Assembly: GCF_017114915.1 (NCBI RefSeq)
Contig: NZ_JAAUOE010000001.1
Coordinates: 191,283 to 255,282 of the forward strand
DNA length: 64,000 bases
Reading direction: 5' to 3'
From: Pseudomonas frederiksbergensis
Lineage (GTDB): Bacteria; Pseudomonadota; Gammaproteobacteria; Pseudomonadales; Pseudomonadaceae
Position 1 is the stretch's first letter, and every line of letters begins with the position of its first letter. The notes below the pieces were generated by a model, which worked only from the letters and a program-made list of their open reading frames with translations, did not search any database and was not told the DNA's origin. Of this stretch, positions 56,663-64,000 are shown in pieces. Position numbers and translations under genes: made by a program.

Positions 56663-57064
56663 ATGCGCAGATCCAACCGAGGTTTTACCCTGATCGAAAT
56701 CATGATCGTGATTGCGATCATCGGTATCGTTATCACCATTGGCTACCCGAGTCTCACCGAGTACGTGAAAAAGGGCCGCCGCACTGAAGTTGCCGGGTTG
56801 CTTTCCGAGCAGGCGCAGATCCTCGAGCGTTTCTATTCGAAAAATAACGTCTACACCAATGCCACCGGTCTGAGCACCGGCAATGATTTCTATACCATCA
56901 CCCCAACCCTGACCGATCAGACCTTCCTGCTGACGGCCACACGCAAGGCCGGTTCGACCATGGCGAGCGACAAGTGCGGTGATTTCACCCTTACCAATAC
57001 CGGTGTCAGGAGCATGGTCAATGCCACGTCCGGCCTGACCACCAAGGATTGCTGGGGTCGCTGA
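56663..57064 (+). CDS. pilE: Minor pilin PilE
   Basis: A 133-residue type IV pilin-like protein with the leader MRRSNRG/FTLIEIMIVIAIIGIVITI. The mature part has a PilE-like SLTEYVKKGRRTEVAGLLSEQAQ stretch and a C-terminal disulfide pair (DKCGDF, KDCWGR). It follows pilY1 after 14 nt; pilY2, which lies between them in P. aeruginosa, is missing. PilE connects the minor pilin complex to the major pilin. Confidence 0.93.
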   Translation: MRRSNRGFTLIEIMIVIAIIGIVITIGYPSLTEYVKKGRRTEVAGLLSEQAQILERFYSKNNVYTNATGLSTGNDFYTITPTLTDQTFLLTATRKAGSTMASDKCGDFTLTNTGVRSMVNATSGLTTKDCWGR

Positions 57065-57120
57065 GTTTCTTTTTCGGGTGCCTTTTGCGCCCTCTGTCTA
57101 TTGAACGGTTGGATCAAAAC

Positions 57121-58221
57121 ATGAGCAGGCAACAGCAAGTGGTGATTGTCGGTGGCGGGGTGATTGGCCTGCTGACGGCGTTCAATCTCGCGTCCGAAGT
57201 GCAGAGCGTCGTGCTGCTGGACCGTTCGAATGTCGGTCAAGAGTCGTCCTGGGCCGGTGGTGGAATCGTTTCGCCCCTCTACCCATGGCGCTACAGCCCG
57301 GCGGTCACTGCGTTGGCTCATTGGTCCCAGGATTTTTATCCACAGCTGGCGGAACGCCTGTTCGCCGCCACGGGTGTCGATCCTGAAGTGCACACCACCG
57401 GATTGTATTGGCTGGACCTGGATGACGAAGCCGAAGCGCTCGCCTGGGCCAAGCGGGAAAATCGTCCGCTGAAGGCTGTGGATATCTCTGCGGCGCACGA
57501 TGCGGTGCCGGTATTGGGCACCGGTTTTTCGCGGGCGATCTACATGGCCGATGTGGCCAATGTGCGTAATCCACGGCTGGTGAAATCTCTCAAGGCAGCG
57601 TTGCTGGCGCTGCCGAACGTGACGATTCATGAGCAGTGCGAAGTCAGCGGGTTTATCCGTGAAGGCGCTGCGGTGGTCGGGGTACAGACCTCGATGGGGG
57701 CCATTGCGGGTGATCAGGTGGTTTTGACGGCAGGGGCCTGGAGCGGTGACTTGCTGAAAAGCCTGGGCCTGGAGTTGCCGGTCGAACCGGTCAAAGGCCA
57801 GATGATTCTCTACAAGTGCGCGGCGGACTTCCTTCCAAGCATGGTCTTGGCCAAGGGGCGTTATGCCATTCCCCGGCGCGACGGACACATTCTGATCGGC
57901 AGTACGCTGGAGCATGAAGGCTTCGACAAGACGCCGACCGACACCGCGCTGGAAAGCCTGAAGGCCTCGGCGGTGGAGTTGATTCCGGCGCTGGCGGATG
58001 CCGAGGTGGTGGGGCATTGGGCCGGGTTGCGGCCAGGGTCGCCGGAGGGGATTCCCTATATTGGCCGGGTGCCGGGATTTGACGGGCTCTGGCTCAACTG
58101 CGGGCATTACCGCAATGGGTTGGTGCTGGCGCCTGCGTCGTGTCAGTTGTTTGCGGATGTGATGCTAGGGCGGGCGCCGATTATCGATCCTGCGCCATAT
58201 GCCCCAGTGGGGCGGATCTGA
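57121..58221 (+). CDS. thiO: Glycine oxidase ThiO
   Basis: A 366-residue FAD enzyme of the DAO family. ThiO oxidises glycine to the imine used to build the thiazole of thiamine. The dinucleotide motif is VIVGGGVIGLLTAFNLA (GxGxxG), followed by SSWAGGGIVSPLYPWR. The C-terminal motif is HWAGLRPGSPEGIPYIG. The start at 57121 follows the FAD fold; the frame opens 24 codons earlier, inside pilE. Its place between pilE and pilR matches the P. aeruginosa order. Confidence 0.92.
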   Translation: MSRQQQVVIVGGGVIGLLTAFNLASEVQSVVLLDRSNVGQESSWAGGGIVSPLYPWRYSPAVTALAHWSQDFYPQLAERLFAATGVDPEVHTTGLYWLDLDDEAEALAWAKRENRPLKAVDISAAHDAVPVLGTGFSRAIYMADVANVRNPRLVKSLKAALLALPNVTIHEQCEVSGFIREGAAVVGVQTSMGAIAGDQVVLTAGAWSGDLLKSLGLELPVEPVKGQMILYKCAADFLPSMVLAKGRYAIPRRDGHILIGSTLEHEGFDKTPTDTALESLKASAVELIPALADAEVVGHWAGLRPGSPEGIPYIGRVPGFDGLWLNCGHYRNGLVLAPASCQLFADVMLGRAPIIDPAPYAPVGRI

Positions 58222-58250
58222 CCGAGCGATATTTGTTGTTAGTCAGATCG

Positions 58251-58325
58251 CCTTCGCGGGCAAGCCTCGCTCCTACGGGGTTGAGTCGATCAACATGTTT
58301 GCGAATGACTGCCCGCGAAGGGGCC
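58251..58325. repeat. Degenerate REPIN between thiO and pilR
   Basis: CCTTCGCGGGCAAGCCTCGCTCCTAC is followed about 40 nt later by TGCCCGCGAAGG. The second unit lacks its TGTAGGAG end, so the element looks partly decayed. Confidence 0.75.
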
Positions 58326-58326
58326 C

Positions 58327-59673
58327 TCAATCCAGCCCCAACTTCTTGAGCCTGTAACGCATCGACCGAAACGACAGGTTCAACCGCTGAGCCGCCGCTG
58401 TGCGATTCCAGCGGGTTTCTTCCAGCGCCTGGAGAATGAGTTTGCGTTCGATGTTTTCCAGATAGGCTTCCAGGTTGTCGATCTGTGTCAGGTCCGGCAC
58501 GTCGCCGTCCGGGTTGCAGTTACCTTCGGCCAGTCGCAGGTCGCTGGCTTCGATCTGTTTGTCCTCGCACAGTGTGTGGGCCCGCTCAAGCATGTTCTCC
58601 AATTCCCGCACATTCCCCGGAAATCGATAATTTTTCAGTGCATCGAGGGCTTGGGGGTGGAGTCTTGCAGCGGGTTGGCCAGTGCCGGTCGCCAGTCGCT
58701 TGAGCATATTGTTGGCCAGAAGCTCAATGTCGTCGCGGCGTTCGCGCAAGGACGGCACCCGCAGTTCGATCACGTTGAGTCGGTAGTACAAGTCCTGGCG
58801 AAAGCGTTCGGCGGCGACTTCGGCACCCAGGTCTTTGTGGGTGGCGCAGAGGATGCGCACATCGACCACGGTTTCCTGTTGCCCACCGATGCTGCGAACG
58901 GCTTTCTCCTGAATCGCCCGCAGCAGTTTGACCTGCATCGCCAGCGGCAAGTCAGCCACTTCGTCGAGGAACAAAGTGCCGCCATGGGCGGCCTGGAACA
59001 GACCGGGTTTGTCTTCGATGGCGCCGCTGAAACTGCCTTTGCGATGGCCGAAAAATTCGCTTTCCATCAGTTCCGACGGGATTGCCCCACAGTTCACCGG
59101 GACGAACGGTCGGCTGGAGCGCGGGCCTTGTTCGTGGATCAGTCGGGCGACCAGTTCCTTGCCACTGCCGGACTCGCCACTGATGTACACCGGGGCCTGG
59201 CTGCGGGCCAGTTTGTCGATTTGTTTGCGCAGGTTGCGCATCGGCAGTGAGTCACCCAGCAGCCGACGGTCGATGGCGCTGCTGGCGCCGCCCGGCGCTG
59301 GCAAACTCAGGGCGCTGGTGACCAGTTCACGCAGGCGGGTGAGGTCGACCGGTTTGGTCAGAAAGTCGAAGGCGCCGGCCTTGAGGGCGTTGATGGCGGT
59401 CTCCAGGCTGCCATAGGCGGTGATCATCGCCACTGGCACTTGTGCATAGCACTGCTGGATGTGCTGCACCAGTGCCAGACCGGTGCCGTCGGGCAAGCGC
59501 ATGTCGGTCAGGCACAGGTCGAACGTATCCCGAGCCAGCAGCGCCTGCGCCTCTGCGAGGTTGCGTGCGCTGAAGGTGTCGAGCTTCATCCGTCCCAGGG
59601 TTATTTCCAGGAGTTCGCGGATATCCGGTTCGTCGTCGACAATCAGGATTTTTTGCCGTGTGTTCGTGTTCAA
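58327..59673 (-). CDS. pilR: Sigma-54 response regulator PilR
   Basis: A 448-residue NtrC-type activator. The receiver domain has Asp57 in LTDMRLPDG. The AAA+ domain has Walker A GESGSGKE near 174, the sigma-54 contact loop reading GSFSGA in place of GAFTGA, and GTLFLDEVADLP. The C-terminal Fis-type helix-turn-helix is TAAAQRLNLSFRSMRYRLKKLG. Translation starts at TTG within the pilS stop (TTGA), so the two are coupled. PilR activates pilA with RpoN in P. aeruginosa; pilA itself is not in this window. Confidence 0.94.
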   Translation of the reverse strand: MNTNTRQKILIVDDEPDIRELLEITLGRMKLDTFSARNLAEAQALLARDTFDLCLTDMRLPDGTGLALVQHIQQCYAQVPVAMITAYGSLETAINALKAGAFDFLTKPVDLTRLRELVTSALSLPAPGGASSAIDRRLLGDSLPMRNLRKQIDKLARSQAPVYISGESGSGKELVARLIHEQGPRSSRPFVPVNCGAIPSELMESEFFGHRKGSFSGAIEDKPGLFQAAHGGTLFLDEVADLPLAMQVKLLRAIQEKAVRSIGGQQETVVDVRILCATHKDLGAEVAAERFRQDLYYRLNVIELRVPSLRERRDDIELLANNMLKRLATGTGQPAARLHPQALDALKNYRFPGNVRELENMLERAHTLCEDKQIEASDLRLAEGNCNPDGDVPDLTQIDNLEAYLENIERKLILQALEETRWNRTAAAQRLNLSFRSMRYRLKKLGLD

Positions 59674-61259
59674 CTTTGTTTCCGTCCGTGAGCAAAGGTG
59701 ATGCGAAAGCAGCCGCCGCCTTGGCGTGGTTTGAAGTCTAGGCGGGCCTGATTGCTTTCGCACAGCTCACGGGACAGATAAAGCCCCAGGCCAGTACCCT
59801 GGCTGCTGGTGGTGAAGAACGGTTCGAACAAGTGCGCGCGCTGGTCCGACGCCACACCGGGGCCATCGTCCAGGACTTCAAGGGTCGGCAGCTGGCTGTC
59901 CGGGTCGACAAACAATTCGAGCCAGGCCTGCGCCTTATCGTGATTCAGGGCGCTATGGCGCCAGGCATTGCGCAACAAATTGTCGAGAATCTGGGTCAGC
60001 TGATTCGGATCCATCAAGGTTTTGAAGTCTCCCGAACCGATGCGCAGGTGGATTTGCTGACCTTCGGTCGCTCTTTCGCGGGTTTCGGTGACGAAGTGCT
60101 CCAGCCACGGCTTCAAATCGAGCCGTTGCGGCACGGTTTGCTGGCGGCGAGACAATTGCAGGACGTTTTCGATTACCCGATTCATTCGCTCAGAGTGGTC
60201 TTGAATAATCTGCGTCAGACGCCGATCCGCGCCGTTCAGTTCCTCGGATTCCTGCAGTAGCTGCGCGGCATGACTAATGGCGCCCAGTGGATTGCGGATC
60301 TCATGGGCAATACCGGCGGTCAGGCGACCGAGGGCGGCGAGTTTCAGTTGTTGGGCCTGCTGGGCGATTTGGGCAAGGTCTTCGAGAAAGACCAGCGTCT
60401 GGTGGTGCGGGTTTTGGTCCAGGGCAATGAAGCTCGGTTGCAGGACCAGGCCATTGCTGGCGATTTTCAGGCTTTGCGGGCGCAACGTCGGGTTGTTGAA
60501 CCACAGTTGGAGTCGCTCGACCAACGGCATCGAATGATCGTCGAGCAACTGACCCTCCAGTTTCTCCTGTCCCAGCAAGGTCAAAGCGCTGTGATTGGCC
60601 AATTGCACTCGCCGCTGGTCGTCGAGCACCAGAATGCCGGTGCGCATGCGCTGCAGGATCAGCGCGTTGAGCGCTTCGAGTCCGAGCACTTCGCTGGCTC
60701 GCTGCTCGGCCAGGGTTTCGCTGACCTCCAGTCGTCGGATCAAGCCTTGGACCAGCAATGCCGCGGCAAAACACAGGGCGCCGAGGGTGCCGGCTTGCAG
60801 GTAATCGTTGGGGCTGGCGGGGTGGCTGAAACTCAGCAGGAAGCTTAAACCCACGATACCGAGGGCACCGACCGCCGCAATCAACAGGCCGATTCGCCCG
60901 CGCAGCAGTGTATTGCCGATAGCCACCGACACGATCAACAAGTTGCCGATGGCGCTGGCCACGCCTCCTGCGGCGTAGAACAGGCCGCACAGCAGCAGGA
61001 CATCGACCAGCGTCAGGCTGAACAGCTGCGCCGGACGCCGAGTGTTCCCCAGAAAGACCACCAGCAGGATGTTCAGCACCAGATACAACCAGCTGCCATT
61101 GCGCAGCAGGTCGTCATTGGCGAACGTCAGCAACTGGTTGTCCATGTTGCTGGAGATCAACAGCACCAGAGTGATGCCGACGCTTAAGCGGTAGAGGTGA
61201 TAGAGGCGCAGCAGTCGCAGGGCCTGTTTGTTGCCGGGACTGGACGTCTCAGCGATCAC
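59670..61259 (-). CDS. pilS: Sensor histidine kinase PilS
   Basis: A 529-residue kinase with six transmembrane helices (about 25-185), a PAS-like linker (about 210-310), HisKA with GIAHEIRNPLG (phospho-accepting His), and HATPase_c with LLRNAWRHS, DDGPGV and GTGLGLYLSREL. It senses the major pilin level and phosphorylates PilR. No ATG fits; I chose GTG at 61259 (mature VIAETSSPGNK), though a TTG at 61280 would add seven residues. Its 5' end overlaps the small upstream gene. Confidence 0.93.
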   Translation of the reverse strand: MIAETSSPGNKQALRLLRLYHLYRLSVGITLVLLISSNMDNQLLTFANDDLLRNGSWLYLVLNILLVVFLGNTRRPAQLFSLTLVDVLLLCGLFYAAGGVASAIGNLLIVSVAIGNTLLRGRIGLLIAAVGALGIVGLSFLLSFSHPASPNDYLQAGTLGALCFAAALLVQGLIRRLEVSETLAEQRASEVLGLEALNALILQRMRTGILVLDDQRRVQLANHSALTLLGQEKLEGQLLDDHSMPLVERLQLWFNNPTLRPQSLKIASNGLVLQPSFIALDQNPHHQTLVFLEDLAQIAQQAQQLKLAALGRLTAGIAHEIRNPLGAISHAAQLLQESEELNGADRRLTQIIQDHSERMNRVIENVLQLSRRQQTVPQRLDLKPWLEHFVTETRERATEGQQIHLRIGSGDFKTLMDPNQLTQILDNLLRNAWRHSALNHDKAQAWLELFVDPDSQLPTLEVLDDGPGVASDQRAHLFEPFFTTSSQGTGLGLYLSRELCESNQARLDFKPRQGGGCFRITFAHGRKQS

Positions 61260-61482
61260 GGGAGCCCGGGCCTTGCTCAAGGTGAGCCTGGCTGCAGTAC
61301 CACTGTTGTTCGAGTTTCAGCGCGCGGTCACGGGGCAGATGCACACCGCAATGAGCGCAGCGAACCATGGGCGGAGCATCGTGCTCGCGCGGCGTATTGG
61401 TGACCGACGTCGGTCCCTTGAACTTGCGCCAGAACCATACGGCAGCGGCAATCAGAGCGATCCAGAACAATAGACGAAGCAT
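61249..61482 (-). CDS. PP0621-family small membrane protein with zinc-ribbon-like tail
   Basis: A 77-residue protein with one N-terminal transmembrane helix (MLRLLFWIALIAAAVWFWRKF). The short cytoplasmic tail contains CAHCGVHLP and a later YCSQAH, the spacing of a treble-clef metal site. The family (PP0621 in RefSeq usage, from memory) lies upstream of pilS in several pseudomonads. It overlaps the pilS start by 11 nt, suggesting co-translation. Function is unknown. Confidence 0.82.
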   Translation of the reverse strand: MLRLLFWIALIAAAVWFWRKFKGPTSVTNTPREHDAPPMVRCAHCGVHLPRDRALKLEQQWYCSQAHLEQGPGSRDR

Positions 61483-61571
61483 GGTGGGCGGCTTTTTGAT
61501 TAATGAATGGGCAGTTTAGCCAAGGACGGGGCAGGCGCACAGCGCAATACGCTCCCCTGAAATCGGGCAAT

Positions 61572-61600
61572 AAAAAAGGCGCCTCGAAAGGCGCCTTCTC
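61572..61600 (-). terminator. Terminator of bamD
   Basis: On the minus strand AAGGCGCC / GGCGCCTT forms a stem, followed by TTTTTTATT. It lies 20 nt beyond the bamD stop and before the PP0621-family gene. Confidence 0.92.
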
Positions 61601-61617
61601 GGTACAACAACCCAGCG

Positions 61618-62640
61618 TCAGTCGAACACGCCAAAGGTCATGTAGCTGAACCACGAACGGTCGGTGCTGTTGGCTTCGGACTCGTGTTCCTCTTCTTCGA
61701 TCACATCGCCGTGTTCATCTTTAGGCTTGAGCTCGTTCGGAATCGCGTCCTTGGCATCCTGGAACTGCTTCTGCACGTCCTGGTTGGCGCGGGTTTCGCC
61801 CGGCGGCAGCGGCGGACGGGATTCGATCAGGCCCAGGGTGGCCTTGCTCAACCACGAACGGTTGTCGGCTTCGTCTTTCGACGGCACGAACTGACCGTCC
61901 ACCAGGCTCGGGTGGTTCGGGTAGTTGAGTTTCAGGGTTTCGAGGCTGGTCGCGGCCAGTTCGTCCAGGTGCAGACGCTGGTAGGCTTCGGTCATTACCG
62001 CCAGGCCGTCACCGACCGAAGGGGTTTCCTGGAAGTTTTCCACTACGTAACGACCACGGTTGGCGGCGGCGACATAGGCCTGACGAGTCAGGTAATAGTC
62101 GGCAACGTGAATCTCGTAGGCCGCCAGCAGGTTGCGCAGGTAAATCATGCGCTGCTTGGCGTCCGGCGAGTAGCGGCTGTTCGGGAAGCGGCTGGTCAGC
62201 TGCGCGAACTCGTTGTAGGAGTCGCGGGCAGCACCCGGGTCACGCTTGGTCATGTCCAGCGGCAGGAAACGCGACAGCAGGCCGACGTCCTGGTCGAAAG
62301 ACGTCAGGCCCTTGAGGTAGTAGGCGTAATCGACGTTCGGGTGCTGTGGGTGCAGACGAATGAAACGCTCGGCGGCAGACTTCGCAGCCTCAGGCTCGGT
62401 GTTCTTGTAGTTGGCATAGATGAGTTCGAGTTGAGCCTGATCGGCGTAGCGACCGAACGGATAACGCGACTCCAGAGCCTTCAGCTTGGCTGTAGCGGCG
62501 GTGTAGCTATTGTTGTCCAGGTCGTGCTGAGCCTGCTGGTACAGCTCGACTTCGCTCAGGTTTTCGTCTACGACTTCCTTCGATGAGCAAGCAGCGGTCA
62601 ATGCGAGGATGGCGATCAGCAGCAGGTGTTTCACTTGCAT
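61618..62640 (-). CDS. bamD: Outer-membrane assembly lipoprotein BamD
   Basis: A 340-residue TPR lipoprotein of the BAM complex that inserts beta-barrel proteins. The lipobox is LTAACSS (Cys18). TPR units follow from about 30 to 260, with [20 protein letters not shown] and [17 protein letters not shown]. The C-terminal extension beyond 260 is long and acidic (IEEEEHESE) and typical of Pseudomonas BamD. The start at 62640 gives a signal peptide directly; the frame opens 51 codons earlier and overlaps rluD's promoter region. It is divergent from rluD. Confidence 0.96.
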   Translation of the reverse strand: MQVKHLLLIAILALTAACSSKEVVDENLSEVELYQQAQHDLDNNSYTAATAKLKALESRYPFGRYADQAQLELIYANYKNTEPEAAKSAAERFIRLHPQHPNVDYAYYLKGLTSFDQDVGLLSRFLPLDMTKRDPGAARDSYNEFAQLTSRFPNSRYSPDAKQRMIYLRNLLAAYEIHVADYYLTRQAYVAAANRGRYVVENFQETPSVGDGLAVMTEAYQRLHLDELAATSLETLKLNYPNHPSLVDGQFVPSKDEADNRSWLSKATLGLIESRPPLPPGETRANQDVQKQFQDAKDAIPNELKPKDEHGDVIEEEEHESEANSTDRSWFSYMTFGVFD

Positions 62641-62791
62641 GGCGGCTTGCGTCCCTATGACGGCCGCTGTCTTGGGCGGGGCCGTCCTGTTATGATGAGT
62701 GCCCCGTTGAAAAGCCTCGGGGCAAAAGACGCCGTATTTAACCACAAGCGCGCAGCCGAAACCAAAGGCTGTGCCGACGCCTAGTCTGAGC

Positions 62792-63754
62792 ATGTCCGAT
62801 AAAATTGAACTTCGCGCAGAGGTGCCGTCCGAATTGGGCGGCCAACGCCTCGATCAAGTCGCCGCACAACTATTCGCTGAGCACTCGCGCTCGCGCCTTT
62901 CCGCCTGGATCAAAGACGGCCGCCTGACTGTGGATGGGGCGGTTATCCGCCCGCGAGACATCGTTCACGGTGGCGCCATTCTTGAACTGACTGCCGAGCA
63001 GGAAGCTCAGGGCGAATGGATCGCTCAAGACATCGAGCTGGACATCGTCTATGAAGACGACGACATCCTGGTGATCAACAAGCCTGCGGGCCTGGTGGTG
63101 CATCCGGCCGCCGGTCACGCCGACGGCACCTTGCTCAACGCTTTGCTGCACCACGTGCCGGACATCATCAATGTGCCCCGCGCCGGTATCGTGCATCGCC
63201 TGGACAAGGACACTACCGGTCTGATGGTGGTGGCCAAGACCATTCAGGCGCAGACACAACTCGTCACGCAATTGCAGAGCCGCAGCGTCAGCCGGATCTA
63301 CGAGTGCATCGTGATCGGTGTGGTGACCGCCGGCGGCAAGATCAATGCGCCGATCGGTCGCCACGGCCAGCAACGCCAGCGCATGGCCGTGATGGAAGGT
63401 GGCAAGCAAGCCGTCAGCCATTACCGCGTGCTCGAGCGTTTCCGCTCCCACACTCACGTGCGGGTCAAGCTGGAAACCGGTCGTACGCACCAGATTCGCG
63501 TACACATGGCGCATATCAACTACCCGTTGGTCGGAGATCCTGCCTACGGCGGTCGTTTCCGTATTCCGCCGGCCGCCAGCGTGACCATGGTCGAATCCCT
63601 GAAGAATTTCCCGCGTCAGGCGCTGCATGCGCGCTTCCTGGAGCTGGATCATCCGACCACCGGTAAACGCATGAGCTGGGAATCGCCACTGCCGGACGAC
63701 TTCGTCTGGTTGCTGTCGTTGCTCAAGCAAGACCGCGAGGCGTTCATCGGATGA
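62792..63754 (+). CDS. rluD: 23S rRNA pseudouridine synthase RluD
   Basis: A 320-residue enzyme that makes pseudouridines 1911, 1915 and 1917 in helix 69 of 23S rRNA. An N-terminal S4 domain (about 18-65, [20 protein letters not shown]) precedes the catalytic domain. The nucleophile Asp138 lies in [25 protein letters not shown] is present. The stop overlaps the pgeF start as ATGA. It is divergent from bamD, a conserved arrangement in gammaproteobacteria. Confidence 0.97.
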   Translation: MSDKIELRAEVPSELGGQRLDQVAAQLFAEHSRSRLSAWIKDGRLTVDGAVIRPRDIVHGGAILELTAEQEAQGEWIAQDIELDIVYEDDDILVINKPAGLVVHPAAGHADGTLLNALLHHVPDIINVPRAGIVHRLDKDTTGLMVVAKTIQAQTQLVTQLQSRSVSRIYECIVIGVVTAGGKINAPIGRHGQQRQRMAVMEGGKQAVSHYRVLERFRSHTHVRVKLETGRTHQIRVHMAHINYPLVGDPAYGGRFRIPPAASVTMVESLKNFPRQALHARFLELDHPTTGKRMSWESPLPDDFVWLLSLLKQDREAFIG

Positions 63755-64000
63755 CCTGGCTGACGCCTGACTGGCCTGCGCCGGCCAGCGTCAAAGCCTG
63801 CGTTACCACCCGTGCGGGCGGCGTCAGTCTGGCGCCGTTCGACAGCCTCAACCTGGGCGATCACGTTGACGACAGTCCAGAAGCTGTCGCCGAAAACCGC
63901 CGTCGCCTCACCGATCATTTCTCGATTCAACCGGCCTGGTTGCAACAGGTACACGGCATTGCCGTGGCTGATGCCGACCCGAGTCGGGTAGTCACCGCTG
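63751..64000 (+). CDS. pgeF: Purine nucleoside phosphorylase/laccase-domain protein PgeF (5' part)
   Basis: The first 83 codons are present; the gene leaves the window on the right. [20 protein letters not shown] is followed by RAGGVSLAPFDSLNLGDHVDD and WLQQVHG, the multicopper-polyphenol oxidase (YfiH/PgeF/DUF152) pattern. Homologues act on purine nucleosides and correct misincorporation in peptidoglycan stems. The start overlaps the rluD stop (ATGA), so the pair is translationally coupled. Confidence 0.93.
   Translation, partial: MTWLTPDWPAPASVKACVTTRAGGVSLAPFDSLNLGDHVDDSPEAVAENRRRLTDHFSIQPAWLQQVHGIAVADADPSRVVTA

Overview
The window is chromosomal DNA from a fluorescent Pseudomonas, most likely of the P. 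fluorescens group. It has high GC and Pseudomonas-type proteins throughout, several REP/REPIN-like repeats of the form TGTAGGAGC...GCTCCTACA, and long blocks whose gene order matches what I recall of P. aeruginosa PA4601-PA4615 and PA4543-PA4569. No plasmid, phage, transposase, tRNA, rRNA or CRISPR array is visible. The first gene (DJ-1/PfpI family) and the last (pgeF) are cut by the window edges.

Layout. 1-4.5 kb: end of a DJ-1 family gene, an MFS exporter, and the cyanide-insensitive bd oxidase operon cioA-cioB-DUF2474 with a perfect ANR/FNR box upstream. 4.5-8 kb: rlmG, an unpaired LuxR regulator (ppoR-like), ferredoxin-NADP reductase, mscL. 8.3-12.3 kb: the periplasmic catalase pair katB-ankB, radA, and the c-di-GMP receptor mapZ. 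12.4-15.8 kb: cstA, a YbdD-type small protein, and a YjiA GTPase. 15.8-18.7 kb: a dctA-type carrier transcribed ahead of two tandem GntR/FCD regulators, which looks like an accessory insertion. 18.9-26.8 kb: glyA, the large c-di-GMP enzyme morA, ettA, and a GreA/GreB-like factor. 26.8-37.5 kb: a frameshifted small gene, a set of poorly characterised envelope proteins (DUF4105, DUF3015, a 609-aa lipoprotein), the Lon-like protease asrA, yqhA, an FKBP isomerase, yjdM and small conserved genes.

37.6-50.8 kb is a conserved housekeeping block: ispB divergent from rplU-rpmA-obgE, then proB-creA, rpsT divergent from murJ, then ribF-ileS-lspA-fkpB-ispH. 50.7-61.5 kb is the type IV pilus accessory locus: fimT facing away from the fimU-pilV-pilW-pilX-pilY1-pilE operon, then thiO, and the pilS-pilR two-component pair with a small PP0621-family gene upstream. 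The window ends with bamD divergent from rluD-pgeF.

Functional themes: terminal oxidase and oxidative stress (cioAB, katB-ankB, fpr), c-di-GMP control of motility (morA as enzyme, mapZ as receptor), carbon starvation and C4-dicarboxylate uptake (cstA, dctA), translation and envelope housekeeping, and type IV pilus initiation and regulation. I did not find a clearly new multi-gene system. The best leads are the unpaired LuxR gene with a dyad upstream, the tandem-regulated dctA operon with repeated GGTCTTACC sites, the frameshifted small gene, the katB-ankB intercistronic hairpin, and the uncharacterised envelope proteins around asrA.
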